Source: Verrucomicrobiota bacterium
Lineage (GTDB): Bacteria > Verrucomicrobiota > Verrucomicrobiia > Verrucomicrobiales > DEV007
Assembly (NCBI GenBank): GCA_020630975.1
Contig: JAHDID010000007.1
Location: 57,172-121,171, forward strand
Direction: 5' to 3'
Length of the DNA stretch: 64,000 nucleotides
The notes below the pieces were generated by a model, which did not search any database, was not told the DNA's origin, and saw nothing but the letters and a program-made list of their open reading frames with translations. Shown here in pieces: positions 8,695 through 17,373 of the stretch. The translations under genes were made by a program, and so were the position numbers. How positions within the stretch are numbered: the stretch's first letter is position 1; each line of letters begins with the position of its first letter.

Positions 8695-9678
8695 ATGCCT
8701 CTTAGCACTGCAGATTTCGACTTTCACCTGCCTCAGGAACTCATCGCCCAGCGTCCAGCTGAGCGCCGGGGCGATTCTCGGATGATGGTGGTCCATCGTG
8801 AGACTGGCCAGATCGAGCACGGTAGTTTCGCCGATTTCGAGAGCTATCTGCAGCCGGATGATCTGTGTGTTTTCAATAACACCAAGGTGGTGCCGGCGCG
8901 ATTTTTCTCCAACGATGATCGCATGGAGCTACTGCGGCTGGATGCCATCACCGATCGGCGCTGGCAGTGCCTGGTCCGGCCCGGGAAAAGACTGCGCGAG
9001 GGGCGGACGATCGAGATCGGAGAGAGTACGGGAACAGTCGTGGAGGTGTTGGAAAATGGCGACCGAATCGTCGAGTTCGACACGGCGCCAGATGAGCAGT
9101 CGCACGGGCACCTAGCGCTGCCGCCGTATATCCAGCGTCCGGATGATGATGCGGACCAGAGCCGCTACCAGACGGTCTACGCCGAGCACGATGGGGCAAT
9201 CGCCGCTCCTACTGCGGGATTGCATTTCTCTGAAGAGCTGATGGGGCGGATCGAGCACGACTTTGTCACCCTGCATGTCGGCCTGGGCACCTTTCGCCCA
9301 GTATCGGTGGATGATGTGACCGAGCACACCATGCACAGCGAGTACTATCACCTGAGTGAATCCACGGCGCAGCGGATCGAGGCGGCAGGGAGGACTATCG
9401 CGGTCGGCACTACGGTGGTGCGCGTGTTGGAGAGCTGCTACGCCCAGTCGGGGCGCCCGCTGCAGGCTGCCAGTGGCGATACCGAGATCTTCATTTACCC
9501 GCCCTATGACTTCGGTGTGGTGCAGGGATTGCTGACGAATTTCCACCTGCCCAAGTCGACGCTACTCATGCTGGTCAGTGCCTTCGCCAACCAAGAACTG
9601 GTGCTAGAGGCTTATCAAAAAGCCGTCGAAGAGCGCTATCGATTTTTCAGTTATGGAGATTGCATGCTGTTTGTTTGA
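8695..9678 (+). CDS. queA: S-adenosylmethionine:tRNA ribosyltransferase-isomerase QueA
   Basis: QueA transfers and isomerises the ribosyl part of SAM onto preQ1 in tRNA to make epoxyqueuosine. The 327-residue product is full length. Family hallmarks are DFHLPQELIAQRPAERR at the N-terminus, VFNNTKVVPAR, HVGLGTFRPV, MHSEYYH, and the C-terminal GLLTNFHLPKSTLLMLVSAF. I chose the ATG at 8695. The open frame extends upstream to 8659, but those 12 codons translate the repeat motif and are not part of the family. The gene lies directly after the 21-bp-phased repeats, so these may fall in its 5' untranslated region or promoter. Confidence 0.96.
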   Translation: MPLSTADFDFHLPQELIAQRPAERRGDSRMMVVHRETGQIEHGSFADFESYLQPDDLCVFNNTKVVPARFFSNDDRMELLRLDAITDRRWQCLVRPGKRLREGRTIEIGESTGTVVEVLENGDRIVEFDTAPDEQSHGHLALPPYIQRPDDDADQSRYQTVYAEHDGAIAAPTAGLHFSEELMGRIEHDFVTLHVGLGTFRPVSVDDVTEHTMHSEYYHLSESTAQRIEAAGRTIAVGTTVVRVLESCYAQSGRPLQAASGDTEIFIYPPYDFGVVQGLLTNFHLPKSTLLMLVSAFANQELVLEAYQKAVEERYRFFSYGDCMLFV

Positions 9679-9701
9679 ACAAATTACGGTGCCGAAATCA
9701 T

Positions 9702-9730
9702 TTGTGATTGCTTAAATATCCACTTATTAT
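9702..9730 (+). promoter_or_regulatory. Candidate sigma70-type promoter for the 7TM-HD gene
   Basis: TTGTGA at 9702-9707 and TATTAT at 9725-9730 are separated by 17 bp. They lie about 67 bases upstream of the 9798 start codon in the gap after queA. The hexamers match the consensus at 4/6 and 5/6 positions. Confidence 0.4.
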
Positions 9731-9797
9731 ATGCCAGTTACGCAAGTGACCGCTGACGCAGTGCCCCGCTGTCGCAAAGAATCCAACCTAGACTGAC

Positions 9798-11681
9798 ATG
9801 CTTCATATCCTGGCTCAGAAGCGGCTGAAAAGCCGCGGCTTCTCCAGTGGGAAAAAGCGCCGCACCACCAAAGATACACCGCTAGCCGCGATGATGCGCT
9901 CTGGCTGGCAAGTCTGTGCCGGTATTTTTGTCCTTTTCACTCTGGCTGTATCGGCATGGATCGTCCTTGCCTCGGCAGAGGATTCGATCTTTTCGGACAA
10001 TGGGCTACAGACTGCTGTCGTGGTCATGGCGATCACCGCCACACTCTGCGTGCACTGGCATGTGAGTCAGCCGACGACTTTTAAGAAAAATGGCCGTGTC
10101 ACGCTGATGCTGTCGGTCATCCTGATCCAGCTGGTGCTGATCAAGCTAAGTACGGTCATAGCCGCCAAGCTCGCGCCGAATGGCGGCTTTGAGCTGATCA
10201 TTCTGCCTTTCGTCTTTGCTCCCATGGTCATCTCGCTGATGATCGAGCGCCAGCATGGGACCTTTGCGGTGGTGTATTCCAGTCTCTATGGCGGGATGAT
10301 GGTGCCATCCCGATCGGCTTTTCTGTTCGTCATCTTCTCCATTCTGTGTGGCTTTGTGGCGATCTATCTGACCAATCGGGTGCGCAAGCGTAGCCGACTG
10401 ATGACGGCGGGGATATTCGCCGGTCTGGCCTGCGCGATATTGGCCTTTGCGGTGGGGCAGATTCACTTGCCTTTTCTGACAGAAAATGAGGATGCCACCT
10501 GGGCCCTAGCAGGTCAGCAGGCGATCATGGCTATCGTGGTATCGGCTCTCACAGCCATCGTGGTGAGCGGTATGCTGCCACTGATCGAGGGTGTCTTCCG
10601 CGTGACCACGGATGTTTCTTGGATCGAGTGGGCAGACCTGAACCACCCGCTGCTGAAAAAGATGACCATCGAGGCACCGGGTACCTATCACCACAGCCTA
10701 GTGGTGGCCACTCTGGCCGAGACCGCTGCTGAGGCAGTCGGTGCCAATGCGGTGATGGCGCGGGTCTGTGCTTATTTCCACGATATCGGCAAGATGAATA
10801 AGCCGGAGTATTTCGTGGAGAATATCGGCGACAGACCCAATCCTCACGATGATCTCACCCCGACGATGAGCTCTCTCATCGTCATGGCGCACGTCAAGGA
10901 TGGCGTCGATCTAGCGATCAAGCACAAGCTGAAACGCGAGATGATCGATGTGATCAAAGAGCATCATGGCAAATCGTTAGTGAAGTATTTCTACCATCGT
11001 GCGCTCGAGCATCAGCAAGAGATCCGTGATCTGGTGGCCGATAACAAAGCACGCGAGGAAGATATCCCCGAAGTGAAAGAAGAGAGTTTTCGCTACTCTG
11101 GACCGCTGCCGAAGTCTCGAGAGAGCGCGATCATCAGTCTGGCCGATGCGGTGGAAAGTGCCTCGCGTAGCCTCAAGAAGCCAACGCCCAATAAGATCGA
11201 GGAATTGATCGATGAGATCTTTAAAGACCGCCTGCTAGATGGCCAGCTCGACCGGGCACAGCTCACGTTTGATGATCTGAAAAAGATCAAAAAGAGCTTC
11301 AATACTACGATCCGTAGCATGATGCATAACCGCATCGAGTATCCGAATCTGGATAAAGACAAGGATAAGGAGAAAGACAAAAAAGCATCCGCCAAAGAGG
11401 AAGCTGCAGAGGCTGCCAGTGGTGACAACGCTGCGGAGAAGAAGGCAAAAGCGGTGGATGAGTCGGCAAAGCCTGCGGCGAAGAAGGAGGATTCTGAGTC
11501 GGCAAAAGCCGATACGAAAGAGGGCGGCACTGACGAACCGGCCAAGCCTGCTAAAAAGAAGGGTAAAGCGGGAGATCAGTCGCAGAAAATTCTCGCCCGA
11601 ATCAAGGCTGAGGAAGAGGGCACCTCTCTAGTGCCAAAGTCGGAGTCTGATACTCCTGCTGATCCTGATAAGAGGTCGTAG
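9798..11681 (+). CDS. 7TM-HD family HDIG phosphohydrolase (PgpH-like)
   Basis: This 627-residue membrane protein has about seven hydrophobic segments between residues 36 and 265. A cytoplasmic HD domain follows, with YHHSLVVATLAE (about 297-308), the HDIGK metal motif at 328-332 and EHHGKSLVKYFYHRAL at about 388-403. Well-studied relatives such as Listeria PgpH hydrolyse cyclic di-AMP, and that is the likely activity here. Typical members carry a large extracellular 7TMR-HDED domain between the first and second membrane segments. Here the first segment (about 36-58) leads almost directly into the rest, so that domain is absent or lost. The C-terminal 110 residues are a Lys/Ala/Glu-rich low-complexity tail. 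ybeY follows 24 bases downstream, the usual neighbour of this family. Confidence 0.9.
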   Translation: MLHILAQKRLKSRGFSSGKKRRTTKDTPLAAMMRSGWQVCAGIFVLFTLAVSAWIVLASAEDSIFSDNGLQTAVVVMAITATLCVHWHVSQPTTFKKNGRVTLMLSVILIQLVLIKLSTVIAAKLAPNGGFELIILPFVFAPMVISLMIERQHGTFAVVYSSLYGGMMVPSRSAFLFVIFSILCGFVAIYLTNRVRKRSRLMTAGIFAGLACAILAFAVGQIHLPFLTENEDATWALAGQQAIMAIVVSALTAIVVSGMLPLIEGVFRVTTDVSWIEWADLNHPLLKKMTIEAPGTYHHSLVVATLAETAAEAVGANAVMARVCAYFHDIGKMNKPEYFVENIGDRPNPHDDLTPTMSSLIVMAHVKDGVDLAIKHKLKREMIDVIKEHHGKSLVKYFYHRALEHQQEIRDLVADNKAREEDIPEVKEESFRYSGPLPKSRESAIISLADAVESASRSLKKPTPNKIEELIDEIFKDRLLDGQLDRAQLTFDDLKKIKKSFNTTIRSMMHNRIEYPNLDKDKDKEKDKKASAKEEAAEAASGDNAAEKKAKAVDESAKPAAKKEDSESAKADTKEGGTDEPAKPAKKKGKAGDQSQKILARIKAEEEGTSLVPKSESDTPADPDKRS

Positions 11682-11705
11682 CGGGAGCTCGATATAGCTT
11701 AGACG

Positions 11706-12143
11706 ATGGCGCTCGCGATACATATCTACACCCATGTCGACTCGGTGGCGGAGGCGACTTTGGAACGCTACCGCAGACTGTTGGAGTATGCTCTACCGAG
11801 GTGTCTCGAGCATCCTGGGACTGCTAGCTGCGATCTCCCTGGATTGGCAGAGGTGGAGATCAGCATTGTCTCGGATGAGATGATCTCTCAGGTCCATGCG
11901 GATTACCTCAATGATCCGACTCCCACAGATGTCATTACCTTTCCCTACGGAGAGATCTTGGTCAGTATCGACACAGCGGCATCGGAGGCGCAACAGCATG
12001 GCCACTCTACCGAGGATGAATTGCTACTCTACATGATCCACGGTCTCCTCCATCTGAATGGCCACTTGGATGCTGAAGAAGCCGATCGTATAGCGATGCA
12101 CGAGGTGCAGGATAGGATATGGGCAGAGGTTCGCGAGCTTTAG
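11706..12143 (+). CDS. ybeY: Endoribonuclease YbeY (rRNA maturation factor)
   Basis: YbeY is a metal-dependent endoribonuclease for 16S rRNA 3'-end maturation and ribosome quality control. The 145-residue product has the family block DYLNDPTPTDVITFPYGEI (about residues 67-85) and the zinc motif in IHGLLHLNGHLD (111-122). The first two metal histidines are His112 and His116. The position of the third canonical histidine is Asp122, and an extra histidine (His120) sits two positions earlier. Asp at this position occurs in some YbeY proteins, as far as I recall, but the GHLD order is unusual. It lies just after the 7TM-HD gene, a common pairing. Confidence 0.9.
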   Translation: MALAIHIYTHVDSVAEATLERYRRLLEYALPRCLEHPGTASCDLPGLAEVEISIVSDEMISQVHADYLNDPTPTDVITFPYGEILVSIDTAASEAQQHGHSTEDELLLYMIHGLLHLNGHLDAEEADRIAMHEVQDRIWAEVREL

Positions 12144-12200
12144 TCGGATCGCGATCATCTGATTGTTTGTAAGGCGTTTGGGAGAGAGGCTAGGGTAGTG

Positions 12201-12515
12201 GAAGTGGGGCCACTCGTTTACACTCGCCGCCACGCGCGCCAGTGGGCTTTGGAGAAGTAGAGTTTTTTGGGGTGTGGGCTCCAAAAGTGGAGGCGAGCGT
12301 CAGCGAGTGTGTATGGGTAAGGAAGCGGCGGCCCCAGCAGCGGGAAGTGGAGCCACTCGTTTACACTCGCCGCCACACGCCGGTAGGCTGCGGAGAAGTA
12401 GAGTTTTTTGGTGTGGGCTCCAAAAGTGGAGGCGAGCGTCAGCGAGTGTGTATGGGTAAGGAGGAGGCGGCCCCAGCAGCGGGAAGTGGAGCCACTCGTT
12501 TACACTCGCCGCCAC
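12201..12515. repeat. Tandem ~140-bp repeat block containing a dispersed 24-bp motif
   Basis: Two near-identical units (about 12251-12376 and 12392-12515) are preceded by a partial one ending at 12233. Each ends in the same 24-bp motif, which begins CCACTCGTTTACACTC and ends GCCGCCAC, at 12210-12233, 12353-12376 and 12492-12515. Each full unit also contains an inverted, diverged copy of that motif (for example 12287-12310), so each could fold into an imperfect long hairpin. The same 24-mer occurs at 61734-61757 and 61840-61863. Open frames crossing this block on both strands are repeat artefacts. The block fills the 400-base gap between ybeY and the convergent LD-carboxypeptidase gene. Confidence 0.85.
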
Positions 12516-12543
12516 ATCGCGCAGGTAGTGCCAATGGACCTGC

Positions 12544-13455
12544 TCAATGCTCGAGCCGCAGCTTGTCTCCAGCGATCGTAGCTTTTCCGCCGAATCCTAA
12601 AGCTTCGTTCTCGTCGATATGCCCTGCTTGTAGCCCGCTGAGGACGGGGAAGGGGGCTGTTGAGAAGTGGCTGGCGAAGACATCTTCGGTCGAGACGCCA
12701 TCGGGGCCGGGATCGCCTTCGGTGAAGGTACCGAGGACTAGACCAGCGATTTGCTCAAACCAACCTGCTTGGCGCAGAGTTGTCAGGACGCGATCGATAC
12801 GGTAAGGGCGCTCGCCGACATCCTCGAGAAATAGCACGGCTCCTTTGAGTGGTGGGGCATAGGGAGTGCCGACTAGGGCGGCTAGGACAGCGAGATTGCC
12901 GCCGAAAAAACGTCCCTCGACCATAGCTGGGCCGCTGTTAGTCACCGGATTGAGCTGCCACTCCGAGGTCTCTGCCTGATTCTCCACAGAGACTATCCAC
13001 CGCTCTCTGATCGGATCCGATGCGCCGCCTAGGGCTGCTACCATCGGTGCATGGATCGAGCGGACGCCATTTTTTGCCCAGAGCGAGTGCAGGGCTGTGA
13101 TGTCGCTGAAGCCGATGATCATCTTATTGGCCGCAGCGATGGCTGACTGGTCGATATCGGGCAGTAGTCGGGTGCACCCGAACCCGCCACGGGCGCATAG
13201 AATGGCATCCACACTATCGTCGTGAATGGCCTGGCTGAGCTCTTCTAGGCGAAAGGAATCCGTACCTGCAAAGTAGCCAGCCCTCTGGTAGATGCCCTCA
13301 GAGTAGCTCACCTCGTAGCGGCTGCGCAGCCAAGCGATGCCGGAATCGAAGGCTTCGTGGTTGAATGGACCCGCAGGTGCTACGACGCGTAAATGCGCGC
13401 CCGGTGTAACCGGACGCGCAAATGGCAAAACAAAATCAGTCGGGGCAGTGCTCAT
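12544..13455 (-). CDS. LD-carboxypeptidase (peptidase S66, murein tetrapeptide carboxypeptidase-like)
   Basis: S66 serine peptidases remove the terminal D-alanine from murein tetrapeptides during cell-wall recycling, or cleave related substrates in the MccF branch. The 303-residue product shows the family order: LRVVAPAGPF at the N-terminus, ILCARGGFGCTRLLPDID, the nucleophile Ser117 in GFSDITALH, Glu211 in LFLEDVGERPYRIDRVL and His279 in GLQAGHIDENEALGFG. I start it at the ATG at 13455; the frame extends upstream to 13509 but would then overlap the end of the hibernation factor gene. No signal peptide is visible, which fits a cytoplasmic recycling enzyme. Confidence 0.92.
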   Translation of the reverse strand: MSTAPTDFVLPFARPVTPGAHLRVVAPAGPFNHEAFDSGIAWLRSRYEVSYSEGIYQRAGYFAGTDSFRLEELSQAIHDDSVDAILCARGGFGCTRLLPDIDQSAIAAANKMIIGFSDITALHSLWAKNGVRSIHAPMVAALGGASDPIRERWIVSVENQAETSEWQLNPVTNSGPAMVEGRFFGGNLAVLAALVGTPYAPPLKGAVLFLEDVGERPYRIDRVLTTLRQAGWFEQIAGLVLGTFTEGDPGPDGVSTEDVFASHFSTAPFPVLSGLQAGHIDENEALGFGGKATIAGDKLRLEH

Positions 13456-13484
13456 ACCCCGACAGACTAACACACATGCGGCCG

Positions 13485-14129
13485 CTATGCCGCTGCGGCC
13501 TCGGGGCAAATTACTGAGTAGTCTCCATCCTCTCGCCGATAGACGACGGATAGCTTTTGACTCCGAGCGTCGTTAAACACCAGGAAAGGCAGCTGCTGAG
13601 ACTCGAGCTCCTCCACTGCCTCATCCTCTGAGAGGCTGCGTAGGTTGGATTTCTCGCGGTGTAGGAGAAACGGCAAATCGTCGAATGACGGTGGTGCATG
13701 GGCTGCTGAGGAAGAGTCGGATACCTCAGCTGGCGGTGGTGGTGCCATCAGGTCCATGTCATCCACAGAGCCGTTTTTGAATCTCTCTAGCTTTCGCCGA
13801 TCCGGTCGGTGGGACTTTAGCATGCGGGTTTTTTGCTTACGCATCTGCCGAGCCACTTTATGTATCGTCTCGTCTATAGACGTATACATATTTTTAGTGG
13901 TTGAATCGGCTTCGATTACGATATGATTGGCGCAGTGAAGGATGATTTCGGCCTTGTGGCAGCGGTCTTTTTCTACATCTAGTAAGACTTTGGCATCGAT
14001 CACTTTCGGGTAGTCAAAATTTAGATTGGCTAGTTTCTTTTCAGCATGGTCACGCATGGATTCGGTCACGGATACGTGGCGGCCAGTAATTGTAACGGGG
14101 GGCATTTCGACTCTTGTTGCTGTGTGCAT
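13485..14129 (-). CDS. hpf: Long ribosome hibernation-promoting factor (HPF/RaiA family)
   Basis: The 214-residue protein has the RaiA/HPF N-terminal domain: PPVTITGRHVSVTESMRDHA, then HKAEIILHCANHIVIEAD, then MYTSIDETIHKVARQMRKQKT. A variable acidic/proline linker follows, and then a C-terminal domain with EAVEELESQQLPFLVFNDA and LSVVYRREDGDYSVI. This matches long HPFs that dimerise 70S ribosomes into 100S particles in stationary phase. Two starts are possible: the ATG at 14129, or the ATG at 14105, which has an AAGAG just upstream and gives the more usual short leader before ITGRH. The LD-carboxypeptidase gene follows 29 bases downstream on the same strand. Confidence 0.92.
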   Translation of the reverse strand: MHTATRVEMPPVTITGRHVSVTESMRDHAEKKLANLNFDYPKVIDAKVLLDVEKDRCHKAEIILHCANHIVIEADSTTKNMYTSIDETIHKVARQMRKQKTRMLKSHRPDRRKLERFKNGSVDDMDLMAPPPPAEVSDSSSAAHAPPSFDDLPFLLHREKSNLRSLSEDEAVEELESQQLPFLVFNDARSQKLSVVYRREDGDYSVICPEAAAA

Positions 14130-14463
14130 AATAATAGACGTTTATTTATCACAAAGGACGGATATAAGACGGCAGAGGGATGTCCGTCCGAGTTCATGTT
14201 TTCCCTCCGCATGATGTTAACATACCAGACAAAGACCAAGTGAGGCAAGAGAAATCGACTCCTTTAGATGACTTTTTGTTAGGTTCTCACAATGCTAAAT
14301 CATTGATTTTTAATGATTTGCGGGTATTTTTTCGTGGCTTCAATTATTTTTGGAAGCGAACAGGTCTCGGGTTGGGCCGAGATTTTTCATCAAAGATCGA
14401 ACAGGCCGACCAGTATTCTGTCTTATAGCAACCAGTCAAAGAGCAGAGTTGGTTGGGGTGGCG
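14130..14463. other. Intergenic region upstream of the hibernation factor gene
   Basis: This 334-base AT-rich gap lies upstream of the hpf gene (-) and downstream of the macrodomain gene (-). It should hold the hpf promoter. On the minus strand TTGTGA and TATTAT lie about 15 bp apart just before the 14129 start, which is short for a sigma70 spacer. An 82-codon plus-strand frame (14180-14428) shows no family features or ribosome-binding site, so I see no supported gene here. Confidence 0.35.
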
Positions 14464-14946
14464 TTATTTCGCCAGAAGCGTCAGGTAGGTTTCTAAATCG
14501 CTTTTTGAAAAGCAACAGAACGTCACCTCTATTTCGCTATCACTACAGGTATCTATAGCTATGCCTGCAGCCAGGTCGATTGGATAGCCGAATATACCTG
14601 TACTAATAGATGGAAATGCGATGGATTGGATTTCTTTGTTCTCAGTCGCAATCTGTAGACAGTTCTTGTAGCAGGATTTCAGTAGTTCAGCTTCACTTTT
14701 CTGGCCGCCATTCCATACTGGGCCGACAGTGTGGATGATATATTTGGCGGGGAGGTTGTAGCCCTTTGTTAGCTTGGCTTGACCGGTTTTGCATCCACCG
14801 AGTAGTCGGCATTCGCTTACCAATTCTTTGCCTGCGGCACGATGGATCGCACCATCCACCCCACCACCTCCTAAGAGTGATGAATTAGCTGCATTGACGA
14901 TAGCATCCACTTCGAGAGTGGTAATGTCGGCTTGAATCGCTTTCAT
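14464..14946 (-). CDS. Macrodomain protein, ADP-ribose / O-acetyl-ADP-ribose binding
   Basis: The 160-residue protein is essentially one macrodomain. It begins [23 protein letters not shown] in the family (first 18 residues shown by the motif [14 protein letters not shown]), and has the ligand loop [16 protein letters not shown] (about residues 24-39), a [10 protein letters not shown] segment and the phosphate loop [12 protein letters not shown] (about 130-141). Members of this YmdB-like branch deacetylate O-acetyl-ADP-ribose or remove mono-ADP-ribose from proteins. No partner gene is adjacent; the neighbour is the divergent DUF1549 gene. Confidence 0.93.
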   Translation of the reverse strand: MKAIQADITTLEVDAIVNAANSSLLGGGGVDGAIHRAAGKELVSECRLLGGCKTGQAKLTKGYNLPAKYIIHTVGPVWNGGQKSEAELLKSCYKNCLQIATENKEIQSIAFPSISTGIFGYPIDLAAGIAIDTCSDSEIEVTFCCFSKSDLETYLTLLAK

Positions 14947-15035
14947 CAGACAGGAGTAGCATCGCGTTCGGGCCTTGAAAACACTTAGGTAAATTAATAA
15001 TCAATATAAGTGCTGTATATAGTGGGTGAACGAGT

Positions 15036-15064
15036 TTGATAATTGTGGTTTTTGTAATTATTGT
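15036..15064 (+). promoter_or_regulatory. Candidate promoter for the DUF1549/DUF1501 pair
   Basis: TTGATA at 15036-15041 and TATTGT at 15059-15064 are spaced by exactly 17 bp. They lie about 48 bases upstream of the ATG at 15112, in the divergent gap with the macrodomain gene. Confidence 0.4.
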
Positions 15065-15111
15065 GTTATCCCGATTTCTTATCGGAACACGAACCAAACC
15101 AAAGAATCCCC

Positions 15112-17346
15112 ATGAACGGAAAGGATATGTGCCTGCTGGCACTCATCTCGTTATTGCTATTATCTAATTCCTCTGCTGACGCAAGTGCGAGGGAGTGGAC
15201 ATCGGCGGATGGTAGGACTCTGCACGCTGAGTTTGCCGGGATCACAGGAGCAGGGGGGGCGGCCCAGGTGCGGCTGAAATTGGCTTCAGGTAAGGTGGTC
15301 AATTATCCCGTGGCCAAGCTTTCGGAAGCAGACCGTAAGTTCGTAGAGACTGCGCTACCGTCCGACCCCGCTCTACTGGCGGCTGAGATCGATAAACTCG
15401 TCATCGCTAAGATGAAGGAGAGTTATTATGGGCTCAAAGCTGATCTGAAAACTCTGCAGGAAAATCAGCATGTGAGCGCGACGGAAAAAGCCAAGCAGCG
15501 GGCGGAAATCCACAGGGAGATGCAGATGTGTATCCCAAATGAGAAGACAAGTGATAGCCAGTTCATGCGGCGAATCTATCTGGATGTCGCGGGACGGATC
15601 CCAACCTTTGACGAAGCAAGTCAGTTCCTCGAGTCGCGATCTCCCAATAAGCGGTCTGAATTGATCGATGAACTGCTCGATACTCAGGCCTATTCGATGC
15701 GCATGTTCAACTATGTCTCGGATTTATTGCGTGTGCGCGATCGGTTAATTTTGGGCGGTGGCCAGTTGAATGCGATCTCCTACATGGAGTGGATTAAGGA
15801 GTCCCTTTACGACGACAAGCCTTTCAACCTATTCGTGAAAGAGATGCTCACTGCAGAGGGAACAGTGTGGGATAATCCTGCGACTGGCTATCTAGTGACG
15901 GACTCTGGTATGCGTTTGTGTAATCTGTCGAACACGTTCACCGTTTTTCTAGGCACAGAGATCACGTGTGCTCAGTGTCACGATCACCCATTCGAAGATG
16001 TCAGCCAGATGCAGTTCTATCAATTGGCTGCATTCATGGGGGAGTATGAGAGCCGCAAAAAAGTGGATGGAAATCCTCGAGCTGAGGTCGAGAGGATGAG
16101 CGCTATCTTGAAAGCAGCAGGAAAAATGCCTGAGGCGCAACGGTTTGATAATCGATTGAATAACATCGTCAACAGTCAACGCATCAATGTGTATGACACC
16201 GGTCGACAAGTGGTCGCCCTCCCTCATGACTACAAATACGATAATGGAAAGCCCAATGAGAAGGTCGCCCCAAACACCTACTTTGGCGAGTCGGTGAACC
16301 TCGAGGAGTACGACACGCCCCGAGATGCTTTGGCCAGCTGGGTGACTTCCGATGATAATCCGAGATTCGCCATCAATCTCGCAAACCGACTTTGGAAGTT
16401 GGCTTTCGGGTTAGGGCAGATCGAGCCAGTGGATAATATCCCGAGTCATCTCGAAGAGCAGGCGCAGAACCTTGAGCTATTGATGTTTCTAGAGAAAATG
16501 GTGATCGACCAAGGGTATAGCATAAAAGATTTTCTGCGTGTGATCTACAATACCGATGCCTACCAGCGAAAGGCGGAGAATCTGACCCCTACCTTGACGC
16601 AGGTGGACAATGGTAGCTACCACTTCCCGGGGCCGATTCTGCGACGTATGTCGGCTGAGCAGATTTGGGATTCGCTGGTGACGTTGACTACTGCTGGTCC
16701 TGATTTGATGGTTCGGCGGGGGGCTCAGGAGTATCGCCAACACATGCGTACAGATCTCACAGAGTTGACGACTTTAGATGCGATCGAAAAGTATCGAAAC
16801 GAGTTCAATCAAATCGGTAGAACGGCTAGACTTCAGGAGGCGCCGATACTGGTGAGCCTCGGGGAGAAAGAAGGCGAAGGGGCTGGCGGTATGGCGATGA
16901 TGATGCAGGGCAGTGCACGAGTCGGAGGCCAGCAGATGGTGCGAGCCTCTGAGCTACAGCTGCCGATGCCACCGGAGCATTTTTTGCGGGTCTTCGGGCA
17001 GTCTGACAAGACCTTGATTGAGAATCAATCAACGCTAGGATCTACCCCTCAGGTGATGACGCTATTGAATGGCTCCATCACCAATCAGGTGCTCACCAAT
17101 AAGGATGCCTATCTGATACGTGAGATTGCCTATGGCAAAGGGCGCAAAGGAGACAAGATCGATAAAGTGTTTTTGAGCGTGCTCAGTCGACTGCCTCACT
17201 CCGAGGAAAAACGATTGGCTAACTCTGGGATGCGCGCGAGGCGAGATCGCGAGATAGAGCGGACCGATGAACAGCGAGAGATAGCAGCTATCGGCGATGT
17301 GATATGGGCATTGGTTAATACCAGAGAGTTTTTGTTTATTCAGTAG
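15112..17346 (+). CDS. DUF1549/DUF1553 (PSD1-type) exported protein with SHD1-like N-terminus
   Basis: The 744-residue protein has a signal peptide (about 1-26), then an SHD1-like domain (about 28-80, with REWTSADGRTLHAEFAGI). A DUF1549 region follows (FMRRIYLDVAGRIPTFDEA at about 151-169) and then DUF1553 (NPRFAINLANRLWKLAFG). A single c-type heme-like CAQCH sits at residues 286-290. These PVC-type proteins are almost always encoded just upstream of a DUF1501 gene, as here, and the pair is presumed to act in the periplasm, possibly in polymer degradation; no biochemical role is established. I start it at the ATG at 15112, where the hydrophobic signal begins, not at the upstream in-frame codon at 15061. 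Confidence 0.92.
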   Translation: MNGKDMCLLALISLLLLSNSSADASAREWTSADGRTLHAEFAGITGAGGAAQVRLKLASGKVVNYPVAKLSEADRKFVETALPSDPALLAAEIDKLVIAKMKESYYGLKADLKTLQENQHVSATEKAKQRAEIHREMQMCIPNEKTSDSQFMRRIYLDVAGRIPTFDEASQFLESRSPNKRSELIDELLDTQAYSMRMFNYVSDLLRVRDRLILGGGQLNAISYMEWIKESLYDDKPFNLFVKEMLTAEGTVWDNPATGYLVTDSGMRLCNLSNTFTVFLGTEITCAQCHDHPFEDVSQMQFYQLAAFMGEYESRKKVDGNPRAEVERMSAILKAAGKMPEAQRFDNRLNNIVNSQRINVYDTGRQVVALPHDYKYDNGKPNEKVAPNTYFGESVNLEEYDTPRDALASWVTSDDNPRFAINLANRLWKLAFGLGQIEPVDNIPSHLEEQAQNLELLMFLEKMVIDQGYSIKDFLRVIYNTDAYQRKAENLTPTLTQVDNGSYHFPGPILRRMSAEQIWDSLVTLTTAGPDLMVRRGAQEYRQHMRTDLTELTTLDAIEKYRNEFNQIGRTARLQEAPILVSLGEKEGEGAGGMAMMMQGSARVGGQQMVRASELQLPMPPEHFLRVFGQSDKTLIENQSTLGSTPQVMTLLNGSITNQVLTNKDAYLIREIAYGKGRKGDKIDKVFLSVLSRLPHSEEKRLANSGMRARRDREIERTDEQREIAAIGDVIWALVNTREFLFIQ

Positions 17347-17373
17347 TTATCCTCACTTAACCCGAACAAAGTT

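Noticed and set aside
12242..12805. 187-codon plus-strand open frame across the repeat block and the end of the LD-carboxypeptidase gene
   Set aside because: It consists of repeat translation and antisense of a well-supported S66 peptidase gene; similar short frames on both strands arise from the same repeats.
14180..14428. 82-codon plus-strand frame between hpf and the macrodomain gene
   Set aside because: No ribosome-binding site, no family match and AT-rich non-coding look.
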